DNA of 40,104 nucleotides. Source: Candidatus Aminicenantota bacterium. GTDB lineage: Bacteria; Acidobacteriota; Aminicenantia; Aminicenantales; UBA4085. The DNA is taken from positions 1 through 40,104 of the forward strand of contig JADGNV010000085.1 in assembly GCA_017883285.1 (NCBI GenBank), read 5' to 3'. The translations under genes were made by a program, and so were the position numbers. The notes below the pieces were generated by a model. The model was not told the DNA's origin. It did not search any database and was given only the letters and a program-made list of their open reading frames with translations. Of the stretch, positions 31,139 through 39,124 are shown piece by piece. Each line of letters starts with the position of its first letter. The first letter of the stretch is position 1.

Positions 31139-32452
31139 TCACATGCTCCAGCGGACGAGGAAGGACAGCTTGGCGCTGAAGATGATCATCAGGATGGCCG
31201 TGACCGTGATCACGATCCAGGGGAGCCAGGTCGCCTTCAGGAACGAGCGGTAGGAATCCCTGTAATCCGAGACCATGACGCTCAGCCGCCCGATGAGGGC
31301 GGTCGGCGGCAGGCCGTCGCCGAGCGGCCAGAGCAGGCTGAGCCCGGCGATGACCACCGTCGCGTGCAGCCCGATCGAATCGAAGAACCAGACCAGGGGG
31401 ATGCCCAGGATGGCCGCCGCCCCGTAAGTGAGCACCCCTTCGGAGACGGGGATGATCACCGCCAGGAGGATATATAAAAGAATGAGCGGCGCGCTGATGA
31501 CGAGATAGGATAGGAGGCCGCGCACCCCGGTCGCGGTCATGATCTGCTGCAGCATGCCGACGACGATCATCGTCGCGAGCAGCGGCAGCAGGCGCTTCAT
31601 GGTCGTCCGCGAGAGCTCCGGGAGATCGATCCTCTTCGGGCTGACGGCCAGGGCCACGGCCGCGGCGATGGCGAACTGGAGGGGCAGGCCGAGGATTGGA
31701 ACGCCGAAGGGCCAGATCCGGGTGGCGGCGACGGTCCCGAAAAAGGCCAGGAACGGGAGAAGCACGCGCCACCAGGTCATCCCCGCCGGCACTTCGGGAA
31801 GACGGGCCAGCGTCTCCGCCTTGGTCGACCGGCCTTCCCGCTTCCAGCCATAGTACAGCGTCGTGAACGTCCCGAGGATGAGCACCGGTATGCCGAGGGT
31901 GAATTCGAACCCGACATAGGGAATGGCCGTCCCGGCGCACAGGATCATGGCCCAGATGTTGACCGGCGGGGCGGCGGCGCTCAAGCCGGCCAGAATGAAC
32001 ATCATGGCCGCGACCTTCTTCTGCGGGATGCCGAGGTGGCCCAGGGCGAGGGCGACGGGCGTCCCGACGACGAGGAGCGAAACTGAGCCCGCGCCGGTCA
32101 GGGCGCCCGGAATGAGGACGATGATCATCAGGACGAAGAGCGCCACGAAGCGGACATTGTAAAACAGCCGGATCGTGCCCCGGACGACGTAGTTTACGCC
32201 GCCCGATTCGCCCACGATGGCCATGAAGATCGTCGCCGTGGAAAAGACCAGCATGACGTCGAGATAGGGGAAGCTGCCCTCGACGAGGTGGCGGGGGAGG
32301 TCGGACAAGAGCGGGGTTTTGAAGAAAGCGCCGGCCAATCCGCCGGCGACGGCGGCCGCCAGGATGCTGAGCTCCACGGACAGCCGGCGGGCCTTGGCGA
32401 CGGCGTACGCCGCGGCCATGACGAGGAAGATAAGGACGACGTGCGTGGTCAT
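31139..32452 (-). CDS. Ion-transporter-superfamily permease (DctM/TRAP-large-subunit-like)
   Basis: This protein of about 437 residues has 11-13 hydrophobic segments in the two-fold repeated plan of the IT superfamily. IPGALTGAGSVSLLVVGTPVALALGHLGIPQKKVAAMM and AAPPVNIWAMILCAGTAIPYVG resemble the substrate hairpin regions of DctM-type permeases, and the C-terminal half repeats the pattern (ISAPLILLYILLAVIIPVSEGVLTYGAAAI...PLGDGLPPTALIG). The likely substrate is a carboxylate or acylated amino acid, given the downstream deacylase. No solute-binding protein or DctQ subunit is adjacent. ATG 32452 is preferred because the predicted -10 box overlaps ATG 32470, the other candidate. Confidence 0.75.
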   Translation of the reverse strand: MTTHVVLIFLVMAAAYAVAKARRLSVELSILAAAVAGGLAGAFFKTPLLSDLPRHLVEGSFPYLDVMLVFSTATIFMAIVGESGGVNYVVRGTIRLFYNVRFVALFVLMIIVLIPGALTGAGSVSLLVVGTPVALALGHLGIPQKKVAAMMFILAGLSAAAPPVNIWAMILCAGTAIPYVGFEFTLGIPVLILGTFTTLYYGWKREGRSTKAETLARLPEVPAGMTWWRVLLPFLAFFGTVAATRIWPFGVPILGLPLQFAIAAAVALAVSPKRIDLPELSRTTMKRLLPLLATMIVVGMLQQIMTATGVRGLLSYLVISAPLILLYILLAVIIPVSEGVLTYGAAAILGIPLVWFFDSIGLHATVVIAGLSLLWPLGDGLPPTALIGRLSVMVSDYRDSYRSFLKATWLPWIVITVTAILMIIFSAKLSFLVRWSM

Positions 32453-32468
32453 GGCGGACAACGCCGCC

Positions 32469-32498
32469 ATTCTATCTTTCTATTTCGGCGCTCGTCAA
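32469..32498 (-). promoter_or_regulatory. Promoter of the permease/small protein/deacylase operon
   Basis: On the minus strand TTGACG (32498-32493), 18 bases, TAGAAT (32474-32469). Transcription would start near 32462, leaving a leader of about 10 bases before ATG 32452. Confidence 0.5.
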
Positions 32499-32602
32499 GG
32501 CGCGGTCGGCTTCCCCGCGGCCAGGACGTCATCGCGCGCGTAGACCAGTCCCGCGGGTCCGGCGGGGGCCGCGGCGCGCGGTCGGGAAAAATCATTTTCG
32601 CC

Positions 32603-32632
32603 TTGTTTTTTCCGCGGGATCGGAATGATAAT
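32603..32632 (+). promoter_or_regulatory. Candidate promoter of the UMF1 transporter gene
   Basis: TTGTTT (32603-32608), 18 bases, GATAAT (32627-32632). The start codon at 32642 lies only 9 bases past the -10 box, and no ribosome site is visible, so the mRNA may be leaderless. Confidence 0.4.
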
Positions 32633-32641
32633 GGACCAATC

Positions 32642-34003
32642 ATGAGGCTTCAAGAACGGTATTCCCGATGGATTGCCAAGCGTCGGGCGCGGGTCTGGCG
32701 GGGCCAGGACGTCCCTAAGGGCGACAAGAAAGTCATCCGGGGATGGGTGTTCTACGATTGGGCGAACTCCGTCTACCAACTGACGATCGCCTCGGCCATT
32801 TTCCCCGTTTACTACAATCAGGTCACCCGGAACGGAAGCGACTTCACGGTCCATTTCTTCGGGATCCCGATCATCAACACGGTCCTCTATTCTTGGGCGA
32901 TCGCCGCGGCCTACCTGATCGTGGCCATCTTTTCCCCCCTGCTCTCTTCGATCGCCGACTACACCGGCTGGCGCAAGGGCTTCATGAAGGCCTTCACCTG
33001 GTTCGGCGCCCTGTCCTGCGGCGCGCTCTTTTTTTTCGACAAGAATCACCTCGAGCTCGGCATCATCGCCTTCACCCTGGGGACCGTCGGGTACGGCGGC
33101 AGCCTCGTCTTCTACAACTCCTTCCTGCCGGTCATCGCCGCCCCGGAAGACCAGGACCGGGTCAGCGCCCGGGGCTACGTCATGGGGTACCTGGGCAGCG
33201 TCATCCTGCTCGTCATCAATCTGGTCGTCGTCCTGGAGCCGGGCTGGTTCGGAATCACCGACCCGCTCCTCCCGGCCAAGCTTGCCTTCCTCTCGGTCTT
33301 CCTATGGTGGATCGGCTTTTCCCAGATCACCTTCCTCAGCCTGCCGATGTACACCTTCGGCCACCGGCAGAAAGGGCTGAGCGTCTTTTTTGGAGGCTAC
33401 CGGGAGCTGCGGACGGTCTTCCGCCAGCTCAAGCACCTCCGCGCGTTGAGGCTCTACCTCGTCGGATTCTTCTTCATTACCATGGGCCTGCTGACCGTCA
33501 TGTTCATGGCCCCGACCTATGGCCAAAAGCAGTTGCAGGTCAAAGCCGAAATCCTGATCGCGACCATCCTGGTCATTCAGCTGATCGGCATGGTCGGCGC
33601 CTGGCTCTTCGCCAAACTCTCCGGGAAAATCGGCAATATCCGGGCGTTCATCATCACCATCGTCATCTGGGTGTTTATCTGCGTGTACGCTTATTTCATC
33701 CACGGCCTCGCGGGGTTCCTTGTCGTCGCGGTTTTGGTCGGTCTGGTCATGGGCGGGTCCCAGTCCCTGGCCCGGTCCACGTATTCCAAGATGCTGCCCG
33801 AGACCGAGGACCACACCTCGTTCTTCAGCTTCTACGACGTCATGGAGAAGCTGGCCACGGTGGCCGGCACGTTCGTCTTCGGGCTGTTGGAAGCCCTGAC
33901 CGGGAGCATGCGGAACTCCATCCTGGCCATCGTCCTGTTCTTTGGCGTCGGGTTGGGATTCATGCTGGTCCTCTTGAAAAGGAGCGCAGCGACGGCGTCC
34001 TGA
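32642..34003 (+). CDS. UMF1/Atg22-like MFS transporter
   Basis: The 453-residue protein from ATG 32642 has about 12 transmembrane helices and the Atg22/UMF1 signature: a short cytoplasmic N-terminus, GWVFYDWANSVYQLTIASAIFPVYYNQ at the first helix, SSIADYTGWRKGFM after helix 2-3, GGSLVFYNSFLP and RVSARGYVMGYLGS. YGQKQLQV and GGSQSLARSTYSKMLPE occur in the C-terminal half. Yeast Atg22 exports amino acids from the vacuole; bacterial homologues are assigned to nutrient or metabolite transport without firm substrates. It is a single-gene unit divergent from the permease operon. Upstream open frame to 32288 is antisense to the permease and rejected. Confidence 0.87.
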   Translation: MRLQERYSRWIAKRRARVWRGQDVPKGDKKVIRGWVFYDWANSVYQLTIASAIFPVYYNQVTRNGSDFTVHFFGIPIINTVLYSWAIAAAYLIVAIFSPLLSSIADYTGWRKGFMKAFTWFGALSCGALFFFDKNHLELGIIAFTLGTVGYGGSLVFYNSFLPVIAAPEDQDRVSARGYVMGYLGSVILLVINLVVVLEPGWFGITDPLLPAKLAFLSVFLWWIGFSQITFLSLPMYTFGHRQKGLSVFFGGYRELRTVFRQLKHLRALRLYLVGFFFITMGLLTVMFMAPTYGQKQLQVKAEILIATILVIQLIGMVGAWLFAKLSGKIGNIRAFIITIVIWVFICVYAYFIHGLAGFLVVAVLVGLVMGGSQSLARSTYSKMLPETEDHTSFFSFYDVMEKLATVAGTFVFGLLEALTGSMRNSILAIVLFFGVGLGFMLVLLKRSAATAS

Positions 34004-34111
34004 GGTTGCCGCCGATGATCGTTCGTCGTCATCCGGCGATGCGTCCGGAGGCCTGTTACCCGGTGCGTCTTCAGGGGTCCGGTCATCGAGCTCTTGTTGA
34101 AATGACCCGTT

Positions 34112-34140
34112 TTGAATTTTCCGGGCCGCCGTGCTAAGAT
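34112..34140 (+). promoter_or_regulatory. Promoter of the ferritin-like gene
   Basis: TTGAAT (34112-34117), 17 bases, TAAGAT (34135-34140). About 48 bases of leader precede ATG 34195. Confidence 0.55.
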
Positions 34141-34194
34141 GGCCGCTTCGAGACAATATCTGAGGCCCCGGGCCGATCCAGGAAGGAGTCAGGA

Positions 34195-34704
34195 ATGGAC
34201 ATCGAAGTCGCGATCACGACGGCGCTCCAGTTCGAAAACCGGGTCGTGAAGGTCTACGAGGACGCGGCCCGGAATACGCTCGATCCGGCCGGCAAACGGA
34301 TGTTCGAAACGCTCGTCCGGGAAGAGCAGGGTCACGTGAAGTACCTCGACCACAAGCTCGAGGAATGGAAGAAAACGGGCCGCGTCACGCCCGAAAAACT
34401 GGCCACCCTGGTCCCGCCGAAAGCGCGCATCCAGGAAGGCGTAAAAAACCTCCAGAAAAAGGTGGCCACCGCCGCCCCGGAAAAGGAGCTCGCCCTGCTG
34501 CGGCGGGCGCTCGAAGTCGAGGTCGCGGCCGGCGATTTCTACCGGGGCGTCGTCCGGGAGCTGCCGGCCGACGCCCAGCCGTTGTTCCAGCGCTTCGTCG
34601 AGATCGAACAGGGCCACCTGGCCATCGTCCAGGCCGAGATCGATTCCGTGTCGGGGCTGGGGTTCTGGTTCGATATGCGGGAATTCGACTTGGAAACCGG
34701 CTGA
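34195..34704 (+). CDS. Ferritin-like/rubrerythrin-type diiron protein
   Basis: The 169-residue protein is a four-helix bundle with two ExxH motifs (E44-H47 in REEQGH and E138-H141 in EIEQGH), plus helix glutamates E14 (FENRVVKVYED) and E107/E109 (LEVEVAAGDFY). This is the carboxylate/His pattern of diiron ferritin-like proteins. It lacks the C-terminal rubredoxin domain of classical rubrerythrin. A role in peroxide or iron handling in the cytoplasm is usual for the family. ATG 34195 has an AAGGAG site. It stands alone with its own promoter, and converges on the sugar isomerase fusion operon. Confidence 0.85.
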   Translation: MDIEVAITTALQFENRVVKVYEDAARNTLDPAGKRMFETLVREEQGHVKYLDHKLEEWKKTGRVTPEKLATLVPPKARIQEGVKNLQKKVATAAPEKELALLRRALEVEVAAGDFYRGVVRELPADAQPLFQRFVEIEQGHLAIVQAEIDSVSGLGFWFDMREFDLETG

Positions 34705-34714
34705 TCGCCGGATG

Positions 34715-34763
34715 AAAAAACGGGGGCGCGTTCCGGATTCCCGCGAACCCCGGAGGCGCCCCC
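34715..34763 (-). terminator. Rho-independent terminator of the Gfo/Idh/MocA operon
   Basis: Plus-strand GGGGGCGC (34722-34729) pairs with GCGCCCCC (34756-34763), and inside it TCCGG (34732-34736) with CCGGA (34750-34754). Read on the minus strand, the stem is followed by a T6 run (opposite 34715-34720). It lies just after the stop of the isomerase-DUF1080 gene. Confidence 0.78.
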
Positions 34764-34773
34764 CCTGCGGTCG

Positions 34774-36297
34774 TCAGAGTTCCTTGACGTAAATATTCCG
34801 GAAATACGGCGGCGCAAGGCTGTCGTGGTTCTGGAACCCGATATACCCCGCCAGGGCGAAGTCCTTGACCTTCCCGCCGGGCTTCGCTTCCCAGTCCTGG
34901 ATGAGCTTCCCGTTCAGCTCGATCCGAAGGTGCGCCCCCCGGAATTCGATCTTGATGTGGTTCCATTCGCCCGCCGGAAGGAAAGCGTTCAGCTTGGGCG
35001 CCTGGATGTCGTAGACCGCGCCGGTGACGTGGATGTCCTTGCCGGCGTCGTAGATCTGGATCTCGAAGGAGCGGTAGATGTAGTCGTCGCTCGTCGGGAC
35101 GTCGGGCACGCGGACGAAGATGCCCGAGTTCGTCTCCGGGGTCGCGCACTTGTAATCGCACTCCAGGATGAAGTCCTTGTACTTCTTGGCGCTGTACCAG
35201 AGAAGGCCCATCCCGCCCTGGCCCTTGAGGACGCCGGTCTTCGGGTCGGCCTCGAAATAGCCCGGCCCGTAGTGGTTCCAGCCGTACTTCTCCCGCTTGA
35301 AGATCTGCTCGTAGCCTTCGTAATACGTGACGCTCTTGACGTAGGCGAGGCTGGCCTTGATGGCTGGCCCGGGGTCCTTCGCTTCGCTTTCTTTCTCGTA
35401 CTCCATCGTCAGGTATCCGGCGTAGTCCTGGAGGGTCAGCTCGGCCAGGAGGTCGCGGAGGCTGCCTTTGCCCTGGCCCCAGGGGGTGTCGTCCTGGCCG
35501 CGGCCGGTCCCATAGTCCGTCCGGTCCTTGAGGTGAACGTCGAGGATCCGGCCCTCGAGGAGCTTCAGGGCCTCGCGCGGGTCGTTCATCCCGCGCATGA
35601 AATGCCCGTTGTCGAAGCAGGAGCCGATCCGTGCGTCCTTGCCGTCGACGTGGGCGAAGACGGTCTCGGGCAGATTGTACTTGGCCGGCGCGGGGTGGTT
35701 GTGGATGGCGATCTGGATGTCGTATTCCTTGACGAGCTTTTCGAGCAGGGTGAAATCGTCGTCCGCCGGTTCGCAGACCACCGTCCGGAAGCCCATCTTG
35801 CGGGCGAAATTGAAGATCTGGCGCATGCTCGCCTCGGTCTGGCCGATGTCGCAGACGCCGTAGGCGACCACGGTGACGCCGGCTTCCTTGAGCTTGTCCT
35901 TGACCGTGGCCATCGTCGCGTCGGTCATATTGTGGTCGAACTTAAGGTTCGGAAGCTCCGCGCCCAGGGCCTGTCCGGGATACGCCTGGACATAGCCGAC
36001 GCCGAGCTCCTTGAGCTTAGCCAGCATCTCGAAGAACGTAAACCGCCGGAAGGTCCAGGCCTGCATGGCGAACGGGAACTTTTTGATCCGGACGTCCTTG
36101 GTGTTCGCCGTTTCGACTTTCTTCTGGAGCTCGGGCGAGATGTGGCGCATCTGGGGTGCGACCCCCGGGGCAGGCGCAGGCGTCTGCGCCAGTCCGCCCG
36201 CGTCAGCCCGGGCGGGCGTTTGGGCCAGGGCGAACTGCAGGACGGCGCCGCAGGCGATCAGCAGGACGAAGAGAATGAAGGCGATGCGTTTGGTCAT
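34774..36297 (-). CDS. Sugar isomerase/epimerase-DUF1080 (3-keto-disaccharide hydrolase) fusion, exported
   Basis: The 507-residue protein begins with a signal sequence; LIAC at 13-16 fits a lipobox, while ALA-QT at 24-26 would suit signal peptidase I. Residues about 75-325 are an AP-endonuclease-2/xylose-isomerase-like TIM barrel, with likely metal ligands E176 (CEP), H199/H201 (IHNH), D229 or H232 (CFDNGH), H255 (DVHLKD) and E299 (TMEYE). Residues about 340-507 are a DUF1080 beta-sandwich (SGIFVRVPD, EIQIYD, PAGEWNHIKIEFRGAHLRIELNGKLIQDW, IGFQNHDS). In the known pathway such domains perform lyase and hydratase or hydrolase steps on 3-keto-glycosides. Last gene of a three-gene operon with an oxidoreductase and a transporter. 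AAGGAGG precedes ATG 36297. Confidence 0.85.
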   Translation of the reverse strand: MTKRIAFILFVLLIACGAVLQFALAQTPARADAGGLAQTPAPAPGVAPQMRHISPELQKKVETANTKDVRIKKFPFAMQAWTFRRFTFFEMLAKLKELGVGYVQAYPGQALGAELPNLKFDHNMTDATMATVKDKLKEAGVTVVAYGVCDIGQTEASMRQIFNFARKMGFRTVVCEPADDDFTLLEKLVKEYDIQIAIHNHPAPAKYNLPETVFAHVDGKDARIGSCFDNGHFMRGMNDPREALKLLEGRILDVHLKDRTDYGTGRGQDDTPWGQGKGSLRDLLAELTLQDYAGYLTMEYEKESEAKDPGPAIKASLAYVKSVTYYEGYEQIFKREKYGWNHYGPGYFEADPKTGVLKGQGGMGLLWYSAKKYKDFILECDYKCATPETNSGIFVRVPDVPTSDDYIYRSFEIQIYDAGKDIHVTGAVYDIQAPKLNAFLPAGEWNHIKIEFRGAHLRIELNGKLIQDWEAKPGGKVKDFALAGYIGFQNHDSLAPPYFRNIYVKEL

Positions 36298-36328
36298 GAA
36301 TCCTCCTTGATTCCGACGAAGCGGGATG

Positions 36329-37579
36329 TCATTTATTCTTCGGGTTCCAGGTCCCCTTGGCCACGGGCGGGATGTAGGTCGCGAGGCCAGGAGCCGGGAA
36401 GGGGATGGTCTTTCCTTTTTCGGCGCTCATGTAGGCGGCCATGAGGAGCTCGGTGACGTTCAGGCCGTCGCTGAAGTTCTCCTCGGGCCGCGTCCCCTTG
36501 AGGAAGCTCCGGACCATGTGCCTGTTCTCGGCGATGTAGCCGTACTCGGTCGCCTCGTCGGCCACGACCGGCATGAGGCCGATCTCGGCGTTCTGTTTCT
36601 CGACCAGGTCCTCGCCGGCCTTGCCCTTCACCTGGCGGCTGAAGAAGATCTTCAGCCCGGCGTCGAGGGTGTTGATCTGGAGGGAGTATTCCGGGCCGAG
36701 GAGCTCCATGCTCAGGCGCAGCCCGGCGCCGACGTAGCACCAGCTCGTCGTCGTTTCGACGATGACGAGCTTGCCTTTGTCGGTCCTGTATTCAATGAGC
36801 GAGCGGGCGAAGTCTTCGGCCGGCCGGTTGATGTAGTCGGTCTTCCCGCCGCTGTTCTTGGCCAGGATGCCGGCGTAGTGCGGCTCCTGCCATTTGAGGC
36901 AGTTGGTGTAGGCCGTGATGCTGACGGGGGTCAAAACCTCGCGCGGCGCGCCGGGCGGCGTCAGCATGAACCGCGCCTCCTCGACCGAATGGCACATCAT
37001 GTCGTTGAGGACACCGCCGCCCTGGAGCTTGCCTTCCCAGAACCAGGGCATGTGGGGCCCGCTATGCTCCTCGGCCGCCCGGGCGAGGTAGGGGGGGCCG
37101 GCCAGGGCCGCGCCCCGCGCCCAGACGATCTCCTTTCCGCGGACGACGGCGGGGGAGAAAACCTGGTTTTCCAGGTAGCCGTCGAGGAGCTTCGCTTTTC
37201 GGGCGAGCTCGAGCATCCGCTTGGCTTCGGCCACGTTCCGGCCGAGCGGCTTCTCGCAGGCGATCCCCCGGAGCGTGCCCTTTCCCTTGATCACGGTCTG
37301 GGCGATCTCCTCCATGACCTCGACCCGGGTGTAGTTCGGGGCGCAGATCCAAAGGGCGTCGATCGCCGGGTCGGCGACCATGTCGGTCACGGACCGGTAG
37401 GGCTTGGCCTCGCCGACGCCGAGGGATTTCACCAGGGCGCAGGCTTCGCTCGCCCGCTTGGCGTCGGGGTCGAAGATGCCGAGGATGTCGGCGTCGCGGA
37501 CGCCGACCCAGGACTTGATATGGAAGCGGGCGATGAACCCGCCCCCGATGATACCGATGCCGAGAGGTTTTTGGCTCAT
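36329..37579 (-). CDS. Gfo/Idh/MocA-family oxidoreductase
   Basis: The 416-residue cytoplasmic protein has an N-terminal Rossmann fold with GIGIIGGGFIARFH (7-20) and IFDPD (binding NAD(P)), ALWICAPNYTRVEV, and the family motif CEKPLGRN. The C-terminal alpha/beta domain contains GGGVLNDMMCHSVEEARF, with His as the usual catalytic partner of the EKP Lys. Such enzymes oxidise a hydroxyl of sugars, often at C3, or of inositols. Next to a DUF1080/isomerase fusion, a glycoside 3-dehydrogenase role is likely but inferred. No Tat or Sec signal is visible, so oxidation would be cytoplasmic while the fusion protein is exported. ATG 37579 has AAGGAAAA upstream; 26 bases follow the transporter stop. Confidence 0.88.
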   Translation of the reverse strand: MSQKPLGIGIIGGGFIARFHIKSWVGVRDADILGIFDPDAKRASEACALVKSLGVGEAKPYRSVTDMVADPAIDALWICAPNYTRVEVMEEIAQTVIKGKGTLRGIACEKPLGRNVAEAKRMLELARKAKLLDGYLENQVFSPAVVRGKEIVWARGAALAGPPYLARAAEEHSGPHMPWFWEGKLQGGGVLNDMMCHSVEEARFMLTPPGAPREVLTPVSITAYTNCLKWQEPHYAGILAKNSGGKTDYINRPAEDFARSLIEYRTDKGKLVIVETTTSWCYVGAGLRLSMELLGPEYSLQINTLDAGLKIFFSRQVKGKAGEDLVEKQNAEIGLMPVVADEATEYGYIAENRHMVRSFLKGTRPEENFSDGLNVTELLMAAYMSAEKGKTIPFPAPGLATYIPPVAKGTWNPKNK

Positions 37580-37605
37580 GAGGTTTTCCTTATGATGAAT
37601 TTATG

Positions 37606-38820
37606 TCAGGCCTGCGGAGCGGCGACGGCCGTCTTTTCCTTGAACAGGACCACGAACAGGACTGCGCAGAGGAACGTCAGGATCGCCGGCACGAGGAACA
37701 CGTTCCGGTAGTTCGTCGTTTCGCCCGAGGTGAACAGGTCCCGGATCCAGCCGGCGAAATTGCTCCCGAGGAAGCTCCCGATTCCGAGGATGACCACGGC
37801 GATCAGGCTCTGGGCCGAAGCCCGGATGTCGGCCGGGGCGATCATGTCCACATAGATGAAGGCGGCCGTGAAGAAGAAGACGTAGCAGAAGCCGTGGAGC
37901 GAGAGCGAGGCGATGACCAGCCAAGCCGGTCCGCCGATGACGAAGATGATGTAGCGGAGCGGCCAGGCGAGGACCCCGAGGATCATGGTCTTCTTGATCC
38001 CGTTCTTCGGCAGGAACTTCGGAAGGAGCAGGGCCATGACGAAGATTTCGGCGACCTGGGCGATGGTCATGACGCCGGACACCGAGGCGCCGGCGACGCC
38101 GATCTTGGGCGAGGTCAGAAAGGGCGCGGTCAGGACGTAGTAGAACTGGAGTTCGGTGGCGACGATGAAGGAGATGACGGTGAAGATCAGGAAGTCCTTG
38201 TCCTTCAGCATCTTGAGGGCTTCGAGGAAGGCCCAGGGCTTGGTTCCTTCCTTCTTGGGGGGCGTGTGGGGCAAGGTGAAGGACAGGATGCCCATGATGA
38301 CCGAGAAGATGCCGGCCAGAAACAGGAGGTCGCCCCGGATGGCGAAGGCGGGCACGGTCTTGGCCAGCGAGCGCCAGCCGACCAGGCTCCAGCCGGCGGC
38401 GATCCAGCCGATCGTCCCCCAAACCCGGATCTTGCCGAAGTCCTTCTCCGAATTCTTCAGGTTCATGAAGGCGATGGAATTGGTCAGGGCCAGCGTCGGA
38501 GCGTAGATGATGCAATACACGAGCATGATCCAGACCATGGCGGAATAGCTCTGGACCGCGGCGCCGAGGAGGAGGATGGCGCCGCCGACGATCTGCAAGA
38601 GGGCGATGACCCTCTCCGAGGCGAACCAGCGGTCGGCCAGCTGCCCCCCGATGAGCGGGGCGATGATCATGGCGATCGGCAGGATGCTCATGATGAAGCC
38701 GTACTGCAGTCCGCTGAAATGCAGGGTGTTCTGCAGGTAATCGGTGAGGATCGGGGCCCAGGCCCCCCAGATGGCGTATTCCAGGAACATCATGATGCCG
38801 AGTCGGAATTTGATGCTCAT
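37606..38820 (-). CDS. MFS transporter, nucleoside:H+ symporter (NupG-like) family
   Basis: ATG 38820 follows AAAGGAGG and gives 404 residues with about 12 transmembrane helices. The opening MSIKFRLGIMMFLEYAIWGAW and then LSFSG-like HFSGLQYGFIMSILPIAMIIAPLIGGQLADRWFASERV match the nucleoside:H+ symporter subfamily. NSEKDFGKIRVWGTIGWIAAGW and TSPKIGVAGASVSGVMTIAQVAEIFVM are further signatures. Members in Bacteroidota and Planctomycetota-type genomes often sit beside Gfo/Idh/MocA genes and probably carry sugars or glycosides. It is the first gene of the operon, so its substrate is likely the pathway input or intermediate. Confidence 0.85.
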   Translation of the reverse strand: MSIKFRLGIMMFLEYAIWGAWAPILTDYLQNTLHFSGLQYGFIMSILPIAMIIAPLIGGQLADRWFASERVIALLQIVGGAILLLGAAVQSYSAMVWIMLVYCIIYAPTLALTNSIAFMNLKNSEKDFGKIRVWGTIGWIAAGWSLVGWRSLAKTVPAFAIRGDLLFLAGIFSVIMGILSFTLPHTPPKKEGTKPWAFLEALKMLKDKDFLIFTVISFIVATELQFYYVLTAPFLTSPKIGVAGASVSGVMTIAQVAEIFVMALLLPKFLPKNGIKKTMILGVLAWPLRYIIFVIGGPAWLVIASLSLHGFCYVFFFTAAFIYVDMIAPADIRASAQSLIAVVILGIGSFLGSNFAGWIRDLFTSGETTNYRNVFLVPAILTFLCAVLFVVLFKEKTAVAAPQA

Positions 38821-38865
38821 GGTCCTCCTTTGCGGGTGTGCGAATGAAATGCGAAGCTCCAGCGA

Positions 38866-38894
38866 AAAATATCCAATTCCTCCTCGTTTGTCAA
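38866..38894 (-). promoter_or_regulatory. Promoter of the transporter/oxidoreductase/isomerase operon
   Basis: On the minus strand TTGACA (38894-38889), 17 bases, TATTTT (38871-38866). About 40 bases of leader precede ATG 38820. Confidence 0.65.
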
Positions 38895-38936
38895 TCAATG
38901 GAAGGGGGCTCCCGGGCGGGCGGCTCCGAAAGTACG

Positions 38937-38963
38937 CCGATTTTCCCCGGCGAGGAAAATCGG
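38937..38963. repeat. Perfect 10-bp inverted repeat in the divergent intergenic region
   Basis: CCGATTTTCC (38937-38946) and GGAAAATCGG (38954-38963) flank a 7-base loop. It lies about 43 bases upstream of the -35 of the operon promoter on the minus strand and about 100 bases upstream of the DUF2207 promoter. It could be an operator for a dimeric regulator. Confidence 0.55.
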
Positions 38964-38977
38964 GCAGCGCGGCGCGA

Positions 38978-39041
38978 GCCCCGGTCGCTCGAAGCGGCGG
39001 GGGCCCACGGTTTGGGGGTGAGCCGCGAGAGCGACTGGGGC
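38978..39041. repeat. Long imperfect inverted repeat, GC-rich
   Basis: GCCCCGGTCGCTC (38978-38990) pairs with GAGCGACTGGGGC (39029-39041), 13 pairs including one G-U, around a 38-base loop. The 304-base gap 38821-39124 has no gene that I can support; it holds this element, the 10-bp repeat and the two promoters. Confidence 0.45.
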
Positions 39042-39060
39042 GGGAGCCGCGCCCTCGCGT

Positions 39061-39089
39061 TTGAACCTTCCGGCAGAGTTGTGTTAATT
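39061..39089 (+). promoter_or_regulatory. Candidate promoter of the DUF2207 gene
   Basis: TTGAAC (39061-39066), 17 bases, TTAATT (39084-39089), about 36 bases before ATG 39125. The -10 is weak. Confidence 0.35.
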
Positions 39090-39124
39090 TAAGATGACGG
39101 AAAAGCTCAAGGGAATACCTAATT

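Noticed and set aside
34004-34060. GCCGATGA...TCATC-GGC stem after the UMF1 gene as a terminator
   Set aside because: Imperfect and without a T run.
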